Notes under the pieces: model-generated
The model's database searches: none
What the model saw: the letters and a program-made list of their open reading frames with translations, nothing else
Told to the model about the DNA's origin: nothing
NCBI GenBank assembly: GCA_032173965.1
Contig: JAVUNC010000005.1
Coordinates: 44,440,501-44,504,500 of the forward strand
Source: Sitta carolinensis
Taxonomy: Eukaryota > Chordata > Aves > Passeriformes > Sittidae
Reading direction: 5' to 3'
DNA length: 64,000 nt
In this document: one piece after another, positions 52,721 to 64,000 of the stretch
Position numbering within the stretch: position 1 is the first letter of the stretch
Layout: every line of letters begins with the position of its first letter
Made by a program: the position numbers and the translations under genes

Positions 52721-54075
52721 AAATATTGGGATGGGAAAGAACAGTTTATTTACATTACGGTATGTCAAAATGTTATTATGGCTAAAAAATCCATTTTAAA
52801 TAGACACAAGATTTTTTTCTCACAGAAACTAATATCAAAATGGTAGGAGGATAAGAGAGACCCATGTATTTTGTGGTATTAGTATTTTTCTGCCCAATAA
52901 ATTTTGAATTTTTGGTACCAGCTTCTAAAATTTGGGAAATGAATTGTTTGTGTTTTGTTTCGGTTCTATAACGAGCTCTCCCTGAGTTTTCTGTTGCTTT
53001 TCTCTGTGTCTTTACAGGTAAACTAGTTCAGAGCATTCAGATGGAATTGTTAGAGTAGACTTTTGAAGGAATGTATTGTTTAGTAGCTAGCATAGCTGAT
53101 ATTTATCTAAACCAAACATTTTTGAGGGGATGTGTTCTTTTATATTTGATAATTATTTGCTTTGAGTTAAATAATTTTCTCATTTTGACTCATTATTGCA
53201 GTGGTAGTTTAAAACTAATGTTGATGTGAATTTTTCAGAGAAACTTTGCAGTTCTCGGTCAGTTTAATAGCAGATAAATTGTTTTTAATTGGTAGACCAT
53301 ATTGAAAAAACAAGCCACTTCTTTTTATTATTTCTTTATTTTTAATGGGTTATACCCCAAAAGAGACTTCTGTTTTGTGGGGAAATACTTCTCTGCAGGC
53401 CAGACATGTATTCCTTTTATCATTATTATTCCCATCCTCAGTAATGGATTTTAGATTTTAACTTATCCTTGTAAATCTATTGCTTTTCAAGAGCTGCTAA
53501 GCAAAATTAAAAATCTATATTTTGTTTTGAATAGAAAATGCTGTGAGTAGTGACAAAATAGATTAGTATTGTGATTGCAGACAATAGGGAAGATTAAGTT
53601 ACTAAAACAGTATATTGTTGTTCTAAACTAAAGCCTGTAATATTTTCTGTAATTGAGGCTTCGTACATTGTTAGAACTCGGTTGGAGTATCAAATGGTTG
53701 TGAGGATTAGAGCACACAACTAAAGCAATGTCACAGTAGATGTGGCTGGTTTTTAACAGGATTATCTTCTGAGATGTGTAGAAATGAGCTTTTGTAATAG
53801 TTTTAGAGGAATTAATAATTTTAGTAAAATGTTAATTGCAAATGTGCTAATGTAAAGAATTAGAAGATTAGTGATGCATCCTTTTGCATGGAAATAAGAA
53901 TATAATAAATGTCCTGCAGGTGACTGAAGCTACTGCAATTTTATTGGAGATTAAAGTTTGATTGACCTTTGCCGAGGTGATTAACCCTTCTGAAATTAAA
54001 AGCCAGTAGTAAATTATTCTGTCCAATTTAAATGCAAACACGAATGACATAGCATACTGTTCTAAGTGTAGGAGG

Positions 54076-54093
54076 AAAAAAAAAAAAAAAAAA
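54076..54093. repeat. Poly(A) run of 18
   Basis: A homopolymer followed by CAAAACAACA, about 50 bases upstream of the CpG island. Confidence 0.85.
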
Positions 54094-54146
54094 CAAAACA
54101 ACATTTTAATTTTCGTTTTGCACTCAGTGAGATGTGATTGCAGACA

Positions 54147-54293
54147 GCGCGGGGCTGGGCCGCTGTCGAGCCGGCCAGGGGCAGCCCGCCTTTGCTCCGC
54201 CGGAGCGGCCGGGACTAGAGCCTGGGAGCAGCCGCCGGCCAGGAAGCTCCACGTGCGGGAATGCCGGCAGCACAGCGTGGGAGCGGCGGCGAG
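54147..54293 (+). other. Putative first exon ending at a strong splice donor
   Basis: Inside the CpG island, GGCGGCGAG is followed by GTAAGCAG, close to the consensus donor, giving an exon end at 54,293. The 5' end is unknown; the island's left edge is used as a placeholder. An ATG at 54,261 (preceded by GCGGGA, with a G two codons on and a C at +4) would give an 11-residue start, MPAAQRGSGGE, ending exactly at the donor in phase 0. That short Ala/Gly-rich start is plausible for a first coding exon, but the segment may equally be wholly 5'UTR. Without splicing the frame meets a stop soon after the donor. The long opposite-strand open frame across the same bases is best explained by GC-rich composition. 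No matching second exon was recognised before the window ends. Confidence 0.45.
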
Positions 54294-54412
54294 GTAAGCA
54301 GGGCAGGTCGCGGTGGATGTGCTTGATCTGCTAGCGGAGACCTCGGGGCAGGGGCAGCGTGGCACAGGTGAGGGTCCCTGCCCAGCCTGCTCACCTGGGC
54401 AAGCCAGCGCGG
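54147..54412 (+). promoter_or_regulatory. Small CpG island, probable promoter
   Basis: This is the only CpG-dense stretch in the window. By eye about two dozen CpGs fall within some 270 bases, including clusters such as CTCCGCCGGAGCGGCCGG and GAGCGGCGGCGAGG, while surrounding kilobases show almost none. It has no obvious TATA box; GC boxes and short GGGCGG-like words are imperfect. CpG islands of this kind usually mark transcription starts of broadly expressed or developmental genes in birds and mammals. The + strand is preferred because a strong donor lies on that strand inside the island. Transcription in both directions cannot be excluded. An 18-base A run lies about 50 bases upstream. Confidence 0.6.
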
Positions 54413-56393
54413 AATTAGAAATTAACACACACCTATGTGGTTCTTTGAGTCGCTTTTTCCTTCTCCCTGATCCTTAAAAGTCAGGTGTATGAGCTTGCAG
54501 AACTGCACTTTTTTTGACTGGCAGAGCGCTTCCTCCAGCGCAGGCTGAGTGCAGGTGTGTGAATTGCTGTGCTGCTTCAGGGTTGTGATTCCCATTCTTC
54601 CTACAAGTGTGAACAAGCGGCTTCTCAGGCTGTAGACAGTAGGTCATGCTGGATGGGTAGGATCAGGACATGATCTTACTAGTTGCCTAAAACCTGTGGG
54701 ATTACTTGCATATGTAAAGTCTTGCAGGTGGTTGTCAGAGTTGCTGTGGCTATGCTACTGAACAGCATTTAAAAACATCCAGAAAGTTAATTTCAAGCAG
54801 ATCTTATAATTCTGCTTCACATTACAGCTCGTATCCGTGTGTGCAAACTTTATTACTTAATATTAAATTGGAAAGACCTCAGTAATATGCTTGCTGCATT
54901 TTTTATAAATCTTTCATTAAAAGTTGAACACTTAGGAATTCCTCCTGGAGTATCTGCCAGACTCTTTATTTTTATTTAGCAGACGAATGAATGTCAAGGC
55001 AATGATTTGTTTTATAATGAATTACACTTAACTTTCTCAGAGTAAGAGATTGGAGTCCTGTCATAAAGGAGCATACTGTCTAAAAGTCATTCTGGAGTCA
55101 TTAAGCCCCTGAGGGCTTAAATTTTCGTAGACTACAGCCGTTATAAATGGATCCATTTCGCATATTTTTGTTGCTTTTGTTAGGAAATTATGTTTTTGTT
55201 AAAAGCACCGACATAATGGTAAATTAGAAGTAGTTTTGTTATTTGAGGTTGGTTTAACTTGCATGAAAAGGTCCTTCAAGGATTACTGCCTCCTTCTATC
55301 ACCTGCTGGTCCAGAAGAGGGAGGCAAGGGAGTCAGGTCTGCACCCAGGATTATTCGTGGTCTTTGGCATACACTGTACTGGATCAGACTATGATGGATT
55401 TTTTTTTTAATTTTCCTTTTCTTTCTTTTTATTTCCTCTCCTTGAATCCACCTCTCCCTGACCAACTGAGAAGAGATAAAATAGCTCTTTGAAGGCTTTT
55501 GCTTGCATGCCAACAGCAGTAGTGCTGGGAATTAGGCTGAAGGGCAGAAGGGCTGCTGCAACTCTTTGGTCTTGAGTGGACTTTCTGCCTAGTAAAATTT
55601 CTTATTCTTTCATACAGCTGTAAGGCATTAAAATGATAATGAATGTGCCATCTGCATTCCATATTCAGTTTATCTCCTCACTTTTCATCAAGGAAGATTT
55701 CATATTGCATCTGTCAAGGTAGGGAGGTCCAAGGAATTGCAGTTCAGAAATTAAGGACCCTGAGGTAGCAGCTCACTTCTGTCTCGTCTTTTCATTTACA
55801 CTTTAAACAGCCTTCAGAGAGATGGGTTTCTGCTTCTGGGACCCAGTGAAGAAAGTGAGGAATAGATAAAAGCTAAACTTATGGTGGAGTGACCTAAATG
55901 GAACAGCTGGCAAAAGTATAGAGGGGATCCTCCAGGGTACTGAATTATACCTTCAGGCTTGGATTACAGGGATGTTTAACAAAGAGATCCATTTGCCAAA
56001 AGGATCTCTGCCTGATTTTTAATTATGGAACTAGCGCTTCCCTCAACATTTGCAAATTATTGAGCTTTTTTTTCCTCCTGTAAAGTGTAGAGTACTAATT
56101 GCTGGCTTTTGGCTCTTGCTTTTGCTTTTCTCAAACTAAAAATTTTTGCATGTTCTTGAATTAACCATATGAATACCTGGAACATGAAGCACTTCAACAG
56201 TTTTTATGTTATGAATAATGAGTTGCATGAGCTGTGGAGAAAATAAATAACTTCAAATATTTATTGTTTTGCTTATAATTCTGGAATGTTCTTGAGTGTT
56301 TGTAATAGGATAAAACTTTAATTTTTTATAGATTCTTTGTAGTCATACATATCCATTGTATTTTAATTACCAGTAATTGGAATGTAAAATCCA

Positions 56394-56411
56394 TTTTTTT
56401 TTTTTTTTTTA
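56394..56411. repeat. Poly(T) run of about 18
   Basis: A homopolymer preceded by AATCCA and followed by AGTAGAAAG. No element body was recognised. Confidence 0.8.
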
Positions 56412-57320
56412 GTAGAAAGATGCTTCAATTATTTTCCATATTATACAGTACAGCAGTATAGGAGAGAAAAACAAAATGGAGCTACATGTGTCAGAAACAC
56501 CTGTTTACCAGCCAACTTTCATGCATAGCATTTTCTCTTTTGAGATAGGCATTGTTTCCTTGTCTGCTACCAGCTAATGCTACCATAAATTTATTAAACC
56601 TCTGCAGCAAACCCCTCTCCAAATCGCATGAAATAATGATACTATAGCATGATATCAAATTTTCAAAGGGGTGGTGGGAAATTCATGATGAAGAAATAAT
56701 ATACATCAAATATACACGTGGTAAAGGCAAAGATTCTCCTAACTGTGTCTGATTACATTTTCTGAGGCAGTCAGGCTGAAGGGACAGGGCAGTGTAGTAA
56801 AGTACTTCAGGGAAGTTTGTTGGAATGCTGTATCTGACTACTTTAGGAAAAAAGAAAAGTGCTAACAGTGTGGCTGGTGGAGGGGGGAGGAGGCTAGGAT
56901 GTTGTCACTGTCCTTGCTTCCTACGGACTGTAACATCTAAAATAAACACTGTTAGTCATTGTACCTTCTTCTTTGCTCTTTTGAAAAAACATTTATCAAG
57001 CAGGTTCTCTCAGAGGCAGGTCACATAAGATTGTTTTGATGATTTTCACTGTATGTCAATGTTAACAAGTCACATGAGAGATCAGTGAGGTGCTTAGCAT
57101 GTGATATGTTATATAGGTGACTGTTTCTCTCTTGAAAATAAAAAAAAAACCAAAACAGAAAAAGGTGCAGTTAAAACCTTGTTTTCCCCCAGTATTGTAA
57201 GAATAGCACAGGGAACTACATACACTTTTGTGTCGGTCTGATAATTGTTTAGAAATTATCTTTTTCAGCATTTCTAACATTAGCAGTAGTCATTATGATT
57301 GTTTGAAAAGAAAATACTTC

Positions 57321-57335
57321 AAAAAAAAAAAAAAA
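57321..57335. repeat. Poly(A) run of 15
   Basis: A homopolymer in AT-rich unique sequence. Confidence 0.8.
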
Positions 57336-58599
57336 GTCAAAATTTTACTCCTGCCACAGGCTCTATTTTTCTTCTTCCCTCTCATTTCAATATTCTTTCA
57401 ATATGTTACTCAGCCAATAGCTAAATGAAAATTGGAAGTTCAAAGCCATTTTAACTTAAGGATTTAAAAAATATTTTTGCAATGGAACAAACTGCAATTT
57501 TCTATATAGAGAAAAGTTTCTGAGTAGTGAGATATGCACTGCAGTACATGTGATTGGAGATTGGAAAACACACTGCAGTTTCAAAACCTACATAGGCTTA
57601 GACCTTAAAATTGTAAATAATTCTTTTTCTTCACAATGATGTTTTTAGCAGAAGCTATATATTCCATGTTGCAAATCTGTAGAAAATGTATTGCGTATTT
57701 TCCCCCAGAGTTAGCCTCAAACCAGGAAGATACAAAAATTGTAGATTAATTTTAGGTTTCTGTTAAAAATCAGCAATTGCCTAGGTATTTCTTTTCATCA
57801 TGGAAAATTAGCTGCAAGTTGATAATTGCATTCCTTGTTCATCAGACCTGTGTAGCTTTCTGAAAGTGTGCATAACAGAGAATTGAATTTGAATAACTTG
57901 AATAGCTGCATATGAAAACTCTTGGAGTATAATGTTTCAATGAACATTCCTTCATTCCATTTCAATAGAAATTAAAATTCTCTTATGAATATGCAGGTTC
58001 TTACACTGCTTAAATGTTTGGGTGTGGGGTGTTTTTTGTAGTTTTTGGAAGATTTCAAATTTTGGATTATGTGAGAGAAAGGGAAGGAATGGATGTGAAA
58101 CTTTGTATGTCAAGGCAAGATATGTTTTGAGGTATTTACTACTTTACGGTCTTTAAATGAATGGTGACAGAAATTTCTAGCATTTCTTTAAAGTAAATCA
58201 AAATGCGCCTTCTTTGAAGAAATTAAACTTTTAATTCAGTTGAGGACTTTCTTATTAAGATTTTCCTGTCTGAAAATGGGAACAAGTTGGACCATCATGT
58301 TGAACAGTTCAAATACTGCTTGAGAAAGCATTAACTTTTAAAATCGCTAAAACTTCCATCAGAAACTAATCCATTCTTTCATGTAGAAACACTGAGGAAA
58401 ACATTTATATGAAAAAAAAGTCAAATTTCTGAAAATACAGACCAATTAGTGAGATTTAATTTAGATATTTGTAACTGACTATGTATCATATATATGTTAG
58501 AGCTGATTTACCATTATATTCTTGCCTTATTTGCAAAAATGAGACTCCTACTTATTGAAATATTACTGAAGAATCTAGCTTTCCCCGCAAATTACACAT

Positions 58600-58870
58600 T
58601 TTTTGCATAAATGTGCCTAATTACCTGAATTCAGTTTTGATTAGCAGTGTTAATTGATGCAGCTGTGGATGGGCTCTGTTTACCTAAATTACCATGTGCA
58701 AACAGCAATACGTTTTGAAAGTGAATATGCTAAACTGAAAATACTAATTAGCTAAGACAGATTGTTATTCAAGTCACATCTCAGAGCTTTTTAATGAAAG
58801 CCTGAATGTGTCAGGGCTTTATGATATTCAGACAGAAATGTCTATATTACATATGAATTCTAAATTTAAT
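58600..58870. promoter_or_regulatory. Candidate conserved noncoding element (composition only)
   Basis: High-complexity AT-rich sequence without simple repeats, dense in homeodomain-type words (CTAATTACC, TTAATTGATG, CTAATTAGC) plus CAGCTGTGG, an E-box. This texture is typical of vertebrate developmental enhancers, but conservation cannot be seen from one sequence. Confidence 0.2.
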
Positions 58871-59249
58871 TCAAGGGAACAGATGGGATGTCGACCGGGG
58901 TTCTTCTCCATCGCTTCCAGTATTAATGTGAATATTTTACTCTACTGGATACATTTTTGAGTGTGTGCATGTGAGAGAAAGGAGTGTGTGTGTGGAGAGA
59001 GAGAATGAGGAGGGAGCCTCCCTCATTGTGTGCCTTGACAATGTGCCAACCAGGAACATCTAACTGGTCTATTTTTGACTGACATATTTGCAAATTATAG
59101 GCACCTACTTTCCCAGAATGAAGATAAACAAGCTATTTTGCAAATTTAATAAGGCTAGATAGTAAATGGAATAAAACCAAATAACAGATTAAGAGAATCT
59201 CATTAGAAGAACTTTTGTGACAACAGAGATTTCTCCTTTTGCAAGAATT

Positions 59250-59263
59250 AAAAAAAAAAAAAA
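59250..59263. repeat. Poly(A) run of 14
   Basis: A homopolymer followed by TCCATTTTTTT. Confidence 0.8.
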
Positions 59264-61844
59264 TCCATTTTTTTATAAAATAAGACAATTGGGCTACGTA
59301 TTTCAGATTGTCATGGAAAGGCTTTTAACTGCATTAATCTGTGCAGGAAAATACAAATACAATTTATTTTCTTAATTTTATTTAGAGCAGTACAGATTAA
59401 GGTATTTCATTATTGCCCTTAATCCCTCCTCAGAGTTCAATTGGATGCAAAACTGTAAATAAGTCTTAAAGTAGTACAAAATAATATCTAGAGCATAGGT
59501 GTTCTTAATACAGAACAGCTGCCATATGGCATATGTCCAGTTTTCAATCCGCTTATTCTTTTGCTTCAGAACTTAAATATTCAGGGTCAGCTCCCATGCG
59601 AAATTCAGTAATTCCATCAGAATCTTTACACATAATGTCTTGACAAAAGGAAAAGCAAGGATTGTAAGTATTGTACTTATTTGTACCAAAATAATAATTA
59701 CACCTGTAATGTTCTAATTTTGTTATTCGGACAGTTCTTTCATAAATGTTCTCAAGATATTTGTAGGGGTCCTGGTTCAGCGTGGGTAGCCACAGTTACA
59801 GTTATGAAAAGTGTCAGATCTTTTGATCTCATTTGTTTGGAAATCTGTTTTCTTCTGTGTGTTGCAATGAGAGAGAGAACTCTTTTGATTTTGCTGTTCC
59901 ACCATTATGGTGAATAGAAATTGTCCTGGTTACTTTAGTTTTGTGAACACAATAGTCCTTTTTAAAAGGTTCAATAGTTCTGTTTTTGTGTAAGTTGACA
60001 CATAGAGCTGATATTTTCTGCAAGTAATTATCTAAGGTCTTAAACTTTATACCTGAATCCTTTAGTCATGGCCTCTTGTACTCCATTAGCAGAGGCTTTA
60101 CAGATGGAACATATTCCTAAATAAATTAGTTCCAGGTACCTTCATTGTTCAGCTGACAATTAACTCTCGCTGAAGAGGAGAACAGTAGTGGTACAAGTCA
60201 GATTTGGACCACTATGATAAAAAAATCGCTTCATTCCTATTACATTGCTAAATATGAGTGATCCTCTGTAATGAACTGTCTCTTCAGTCCAGACACCTGA
60301 CCTAGGAAAAAGCTTTTATCCCTAATAAATCACATTTATCAGGAGCTGTGAGTCATAAAATGTTATACTAAACCATTTAATGTCACGTACTTCACCAGCC
60401 TCAACAGAGCTTGACTTCTTTATGGAAGGAGTAGCTGAAAGAGAAAAAGGGAGAGAGAAGCATCAACTTCTGGAATGAAGAAAGGGGAAGAGGGAGAAAC
60501 ACAAATCCAAACTAGTTTCAAGATGGAGTTTGAAAAAATCATGAAAATTTGCGTTCAGACATTGCTCTCACTAGCAAATTTCTGGAATAAATGATTCATA
60601 GACAAGATCTTTTGGGCAGTTGATGATCTTCAAATAAACTGGTAGATGAAAGAAGGAATGGATTAACTCATAGCTTAAAAGACTCTACCTTCTATTCTGC
60701 AGAAAATAAAGCAGCAACTTCCACATAAATGTTTAAAGAAAGACAACACTTGATGCAGAAAAGCTCTTCAAATTTTGACCTTTACTCAACCATTTTTTGA
60801 GAGCAAAATCTATGCAGAAGAAGTCTGTAGTATTCGCTTTTGGCCTTTAAAATAGAAGTTCAGGCCAGAATCTGGGTGGCAGCAGTCAGCTCTTACTCAG
60901 GGCATCTCTATGACACAGCTGCAAAGGCTGATTTAGCCTTGCAATAGATTCTTGTTTCCGGTCAACAATGTAAAAGTGTGTTTGGTATCTTCTGACACCT
61001 GCTGTGCCCAAACTATGCATTCTACAGAATTTGTATGAAATTGCTTATTAAAAGAGATGCAATAATATTTTTAAGATTACATCTTTCTTTAGTTCCAAAA
61101 TTATCTAGTTTAAGCATAAATTAACCAAATAACAATAAATAAATACTTATGAGCTCTGCAGTCAACCCTCATATAAGAAAGAGACAAAAGATTGTGCAGG
61201 AAAAATAACACAGTGTCATGATTAATTGCCTATTTTGCTTTTATTTATCAAAAAAAATCTGCATCAGTAAAAGCGAGTGGTCGTCAAATTCCTGTGGAAA
61301 ATACATTACTTTTGGTCTACTGGAATTGGAATGTTTTAAAGCACATGTGGAAGCTGTGGATATAAACACTCTCATAAAAAGATCCAAAGTATCCAGGAGA
61401 CTTGGTTCTTATGAAATGTACTCCACCTGAACTGCAGACATGAACCAAGGAGCAATAATACAAAAGGAGATTCCCCCTCCTCACTCAGCAGCACCTTTAC
61501 AGGTTTTACATTCCCACATCATGTAGGAATTACATCTCAGGTCAGGGACAAGCCCATCCAAGAATGGAAATGGTTTCTAGGACTGTTTATATGTATCTTT
61601 GATTTGAACTCATCTATCTTGCTTCCTCCTTAAACATTCATGTTGAATTTTACTTTTTTTCGTTCAACAGAAAGACTAACGTGTTGCTAATGCAGAAATT
61701 CTTCCTTCATCTCCTTCTTAAATGCTTTCAGGCTTTTATTTTGCAGTCCACTCTAGTGAAATTCTTGTCATACAGGGTTGATTTGGAAGGAAAGATGAGA
61801 CACTGTGCTGCCTTGGTTTCTGCTCTGTGAATGAATTGAGTGAC

Positions 61845-61896
61845 TATATATATATATATTAGTATGTATATGTATGTATGTATGTATGTATGTATA
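61845..61896. repeat. (TA)n followed by (TATG)n microsatellite
   Basis: About seven TA units, a short break (TTAG), then some eight TATG/TGTA tetranucleotide units. Likely length-variable. Confidence 0.9.
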
Positions 61897-64000
61897 TTTT
61901 CATCCCCTCTGTTTGGATATTTCCAGTGGATTGCAGGGATTTCTTGCTTCCAAAATCAGAACAATGTTTCTGGTCTTCCAAGCAGTTAATGTGTCAGTTT
62001 TGGCTCTGTGGGCTACCTCTTGACTTGGTAAGGTATTACTCAAAACAAGGAATCTGCTGTTGATTCATTGGGGAATTTTTATAGAGTGCAAGTCAAAAAT
62101 CTTCTGTTTTTATGGATCATTTTTGACATTTTTCATATCTATTCTAATTTCCAACATTGAATTTTTGAGACCTGATGCATTCTGAAGTAGTCTTTTTGTT
62201 ATAAGTTTACTAGGACACCTTACAGTTCACTCACAGAAAATAATTTACACCTCACTTACTCAAGAGTTTTTAAAGTCAGTTTTAGTCTAAATCTATTGCA
62301 CAATTAAATGTTCTCAATTTTTAAAGTTCATTGTACAACATTAAACAATTAACATTCCCCTAAAAAAGGGAAGCACATATTACATACCCTTTCTCTTTCA
62401 CGTTCCATCTCGAAGTATCCATTGGTATGAAGGGTCTCTGTTTAAAAATGCCTTCAGGACCCTGCCAGAAGTGAAGTCCTCTGGTCTCTTCCAGATTCTG
62501 TCCCCTTTCTCCAGGCTCCTGTTCTCTTATAGTCCTGCTGCTATTCTAGGTTCACTCTTTCTATACTATCACTGTATCTCACCTCATCATTTACCCTGGT
62601 CCTCTTTCATGTCTGTCCCTTTCTCCTTGTGCTTGGTACACAATTTGGGTAATTTTGATTTTACTTGCTGATCATATTTCTCTTCTACTTAAAGATCCTT
62701 AAGTTGCCCATGAGTTTAGTCTTTATTATACAGCAATTACTCTTTTTTCTCTAATAGTGTGTGAGTAATGCTATGCACCTGAAAAAAAAGTTTTTACCTT
62801 TGAAAGGCAAAACCAGTGTCTTATTCTTCTTGGCTCCTCTAGACATCTGGGAGTGCTATCACCAGTGGTGAATATGTTTTTTCTAAGTGTCTTGTGACAG
62901 CATGGATTTCAAAAAGTCTTGCAAACTCCTAATTGATCAGCTATTTCTGTGCTATCACAGAATCACTCTCCCTTTGTACGTGAACTTTTCCATATGCTTT
63001 CCTCTGCTAGATTTTCTTATGCCTCTTCTGCTCAGATTCAGCTTCAACCTTGAATTTTTTCATTCATTAATTTACTTCATGTCTATATTTCAAGCCACCA
63101 TATGTATGTCAAAAGGGCTAGTGTAATAACTGTATGTTATCTGTAAACTTCCATCAAATCAAGGCTGATAACTAAGAATTTCTTTTTCACATCTCTGTTT
63201 TTTTGTTAATTCTACTTTTAAATTAAATTTCCTAATTTTTTCTCCATTCTTCAATATAGACTAGATCGTTCTGGTATTTCTTTACGCTATTTAGAAACAA
63301 GCTGCTTTTAATCTAAAATTGCTTTCAACTGTCTAAAACTACACGAGTTAGTAAGTGAAGGAAGAGCAGAGTAGGTCAGTGCCACCTTTTCTGCCTCATT
63401 ACAGATACTCTACTTGTTGTGTTGTTTTCCATGTCTGTACAGAAATATGATCAGAAAGGAAGACTCAAGCAATGTGAATAAATTCTTTTCTTAGATAATT
63501 CCATTAGCTCCTTTGTCAATGTCATTAAATAGAGATTACTTGTCTTCTTTCCAACCTCACACAGCTTTGTTCTTACTACCTGTCCTCAATGGTGCCTTAT
63601 TTATTATTGTGTTTCCTCCATCTACATTCCTCATCATCGATGACCATGATGCATCAACCCTTTCTTCTGGTAGATATTGTAAATGTGTGTTTGTGTTAGT
63701 GTGCACTTGTATGAACTTATGAGGTTTGTACTTTGGGCCAGTTCCTGTTTCAGACAAAACTGCCGTGAAATGAATAAAGCCTTGACATAAGACAGTTTAG
63801 AAGGTCTATTAATGAACAATTTCATGTTTCAATTGTCAGCTGTGAGAAGTAGAACAAACATTATGAGTATTTGAATCTAGTTTGATTTTTTCTGAGTGCA
63901 TATGTATGCACTGACTGATGCTTGCACAGCAGTTATGGACCAATCTCTGTGTGACATTTTTACATTGCCATAAACAGAGAGCATTTAATTTTGCTGAGTG

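Larger units (their letters stand above)
51835..54075. other. Intron-like or intergenic stretch
   Basis: It follows the donor at 51,834 and contains the GT and purine-rich microsatellites. No further exon was recognised before the CpG island. Confidence 0.55.
54413..58599. other. Probable first-intron sequence
   Basis: If the donor at 54,293 is used, this is the start of an intron. It holds only homopolymers and short chance frames; no acceptor with a convincing exon was recognised. Confidence 0.5.
58871..64000. other. Noncoding AT-rich stretch to the window end
   Basis: A GT/GA-rich patch at about 58,960-59,015, a poly(A) run and the TATG microsatellite are the only structures. Frames up to about 80 codons lack any domain signature. 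Confidence 0.55.

Noticed and set aside
53868..54428. 186-codon open frame on the - strand across the CpG island
   Set aside because: Half of it is the low-stop, GC-rich antisense of the island and the other half passes through a poly(T)/Phe run. Composition explains its length, and the + strand donor gives a simpler reading.
1..64000. CRISPR array, operon, prophage or intact endogenous retrovirus
   Set aside because: No regularly spaced direct repeats, no bacterial gene density, and no recognisable reverse transcriptase or integrase motif or paired long terminal repeats were found by reading both strands.

Overview
This is vertebrate nuclear DNA, most likely from a bird and possibly a songbird. 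It is AT-rich and almost free of CpG outside one short island. Repeats are sparse: microsatellites, A/T homopolymers and one recognisable decayed CR1 retrotransposon end (about 48,995-49,170). No primate or rodent SINE/LINE was recognised. Several G/T- or A/C-rich runs (for example near 1,241, 48,521 and 51,170) resemble tracts I associate with passerine genomes. The bird call is an inference from CR1 plus low repeat content, not from a species-specific gene.

The window is overwhelmingly intronic or intergenic. From 1 to about 51,600 I see no exon I would defend. There are a few GC-richer blocks (about 3,190-3,710, 14,770-15,310, 16,140-16,420, 24,270-24,540, 33,000-33,250 and 41,700-42,050) and two weak exon-like segments (5,753-5,880 and 33,044-33,244). 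Open frames up to about 130 codons there carry no recognisable domain and look like chance frames.

The two signals that stand out are close together on the + strand. One is an exon-like segment at 51,631-51,834, with a clean acceptor, 65 codons of ordinary-looking protein, a stop, then a good donor six bases later. The other is a small dense CpG island at about 54,147-54,412. It contains an ATG in good context and a strong splice donor (exon end 54,293), and reads as a promoter with a first exon. The first could be the end of an upstream gene or a conserved exon of the same gene; the second could start a new gene or an alternative transcript running off the right edge. I could not identify the protein, and no further exon was recognised from 54.3 to 64 kb, which would fit a long first intron.

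The remaining structure is small scale: perfect AT-rich palindromes built on homeodomain/POU-like words (20,598-20,622; 39,544-39,570), paired hairpins (28,433-28,471), a GC hairpin (30,629-30,655), a composite CA/CG/TA microsatellite (about 20,995-21,063) and a homeodomain-site-rich segment near 58.6-58.9 kb that looks like a conserved regulatory element. I found no convincing new biological system.
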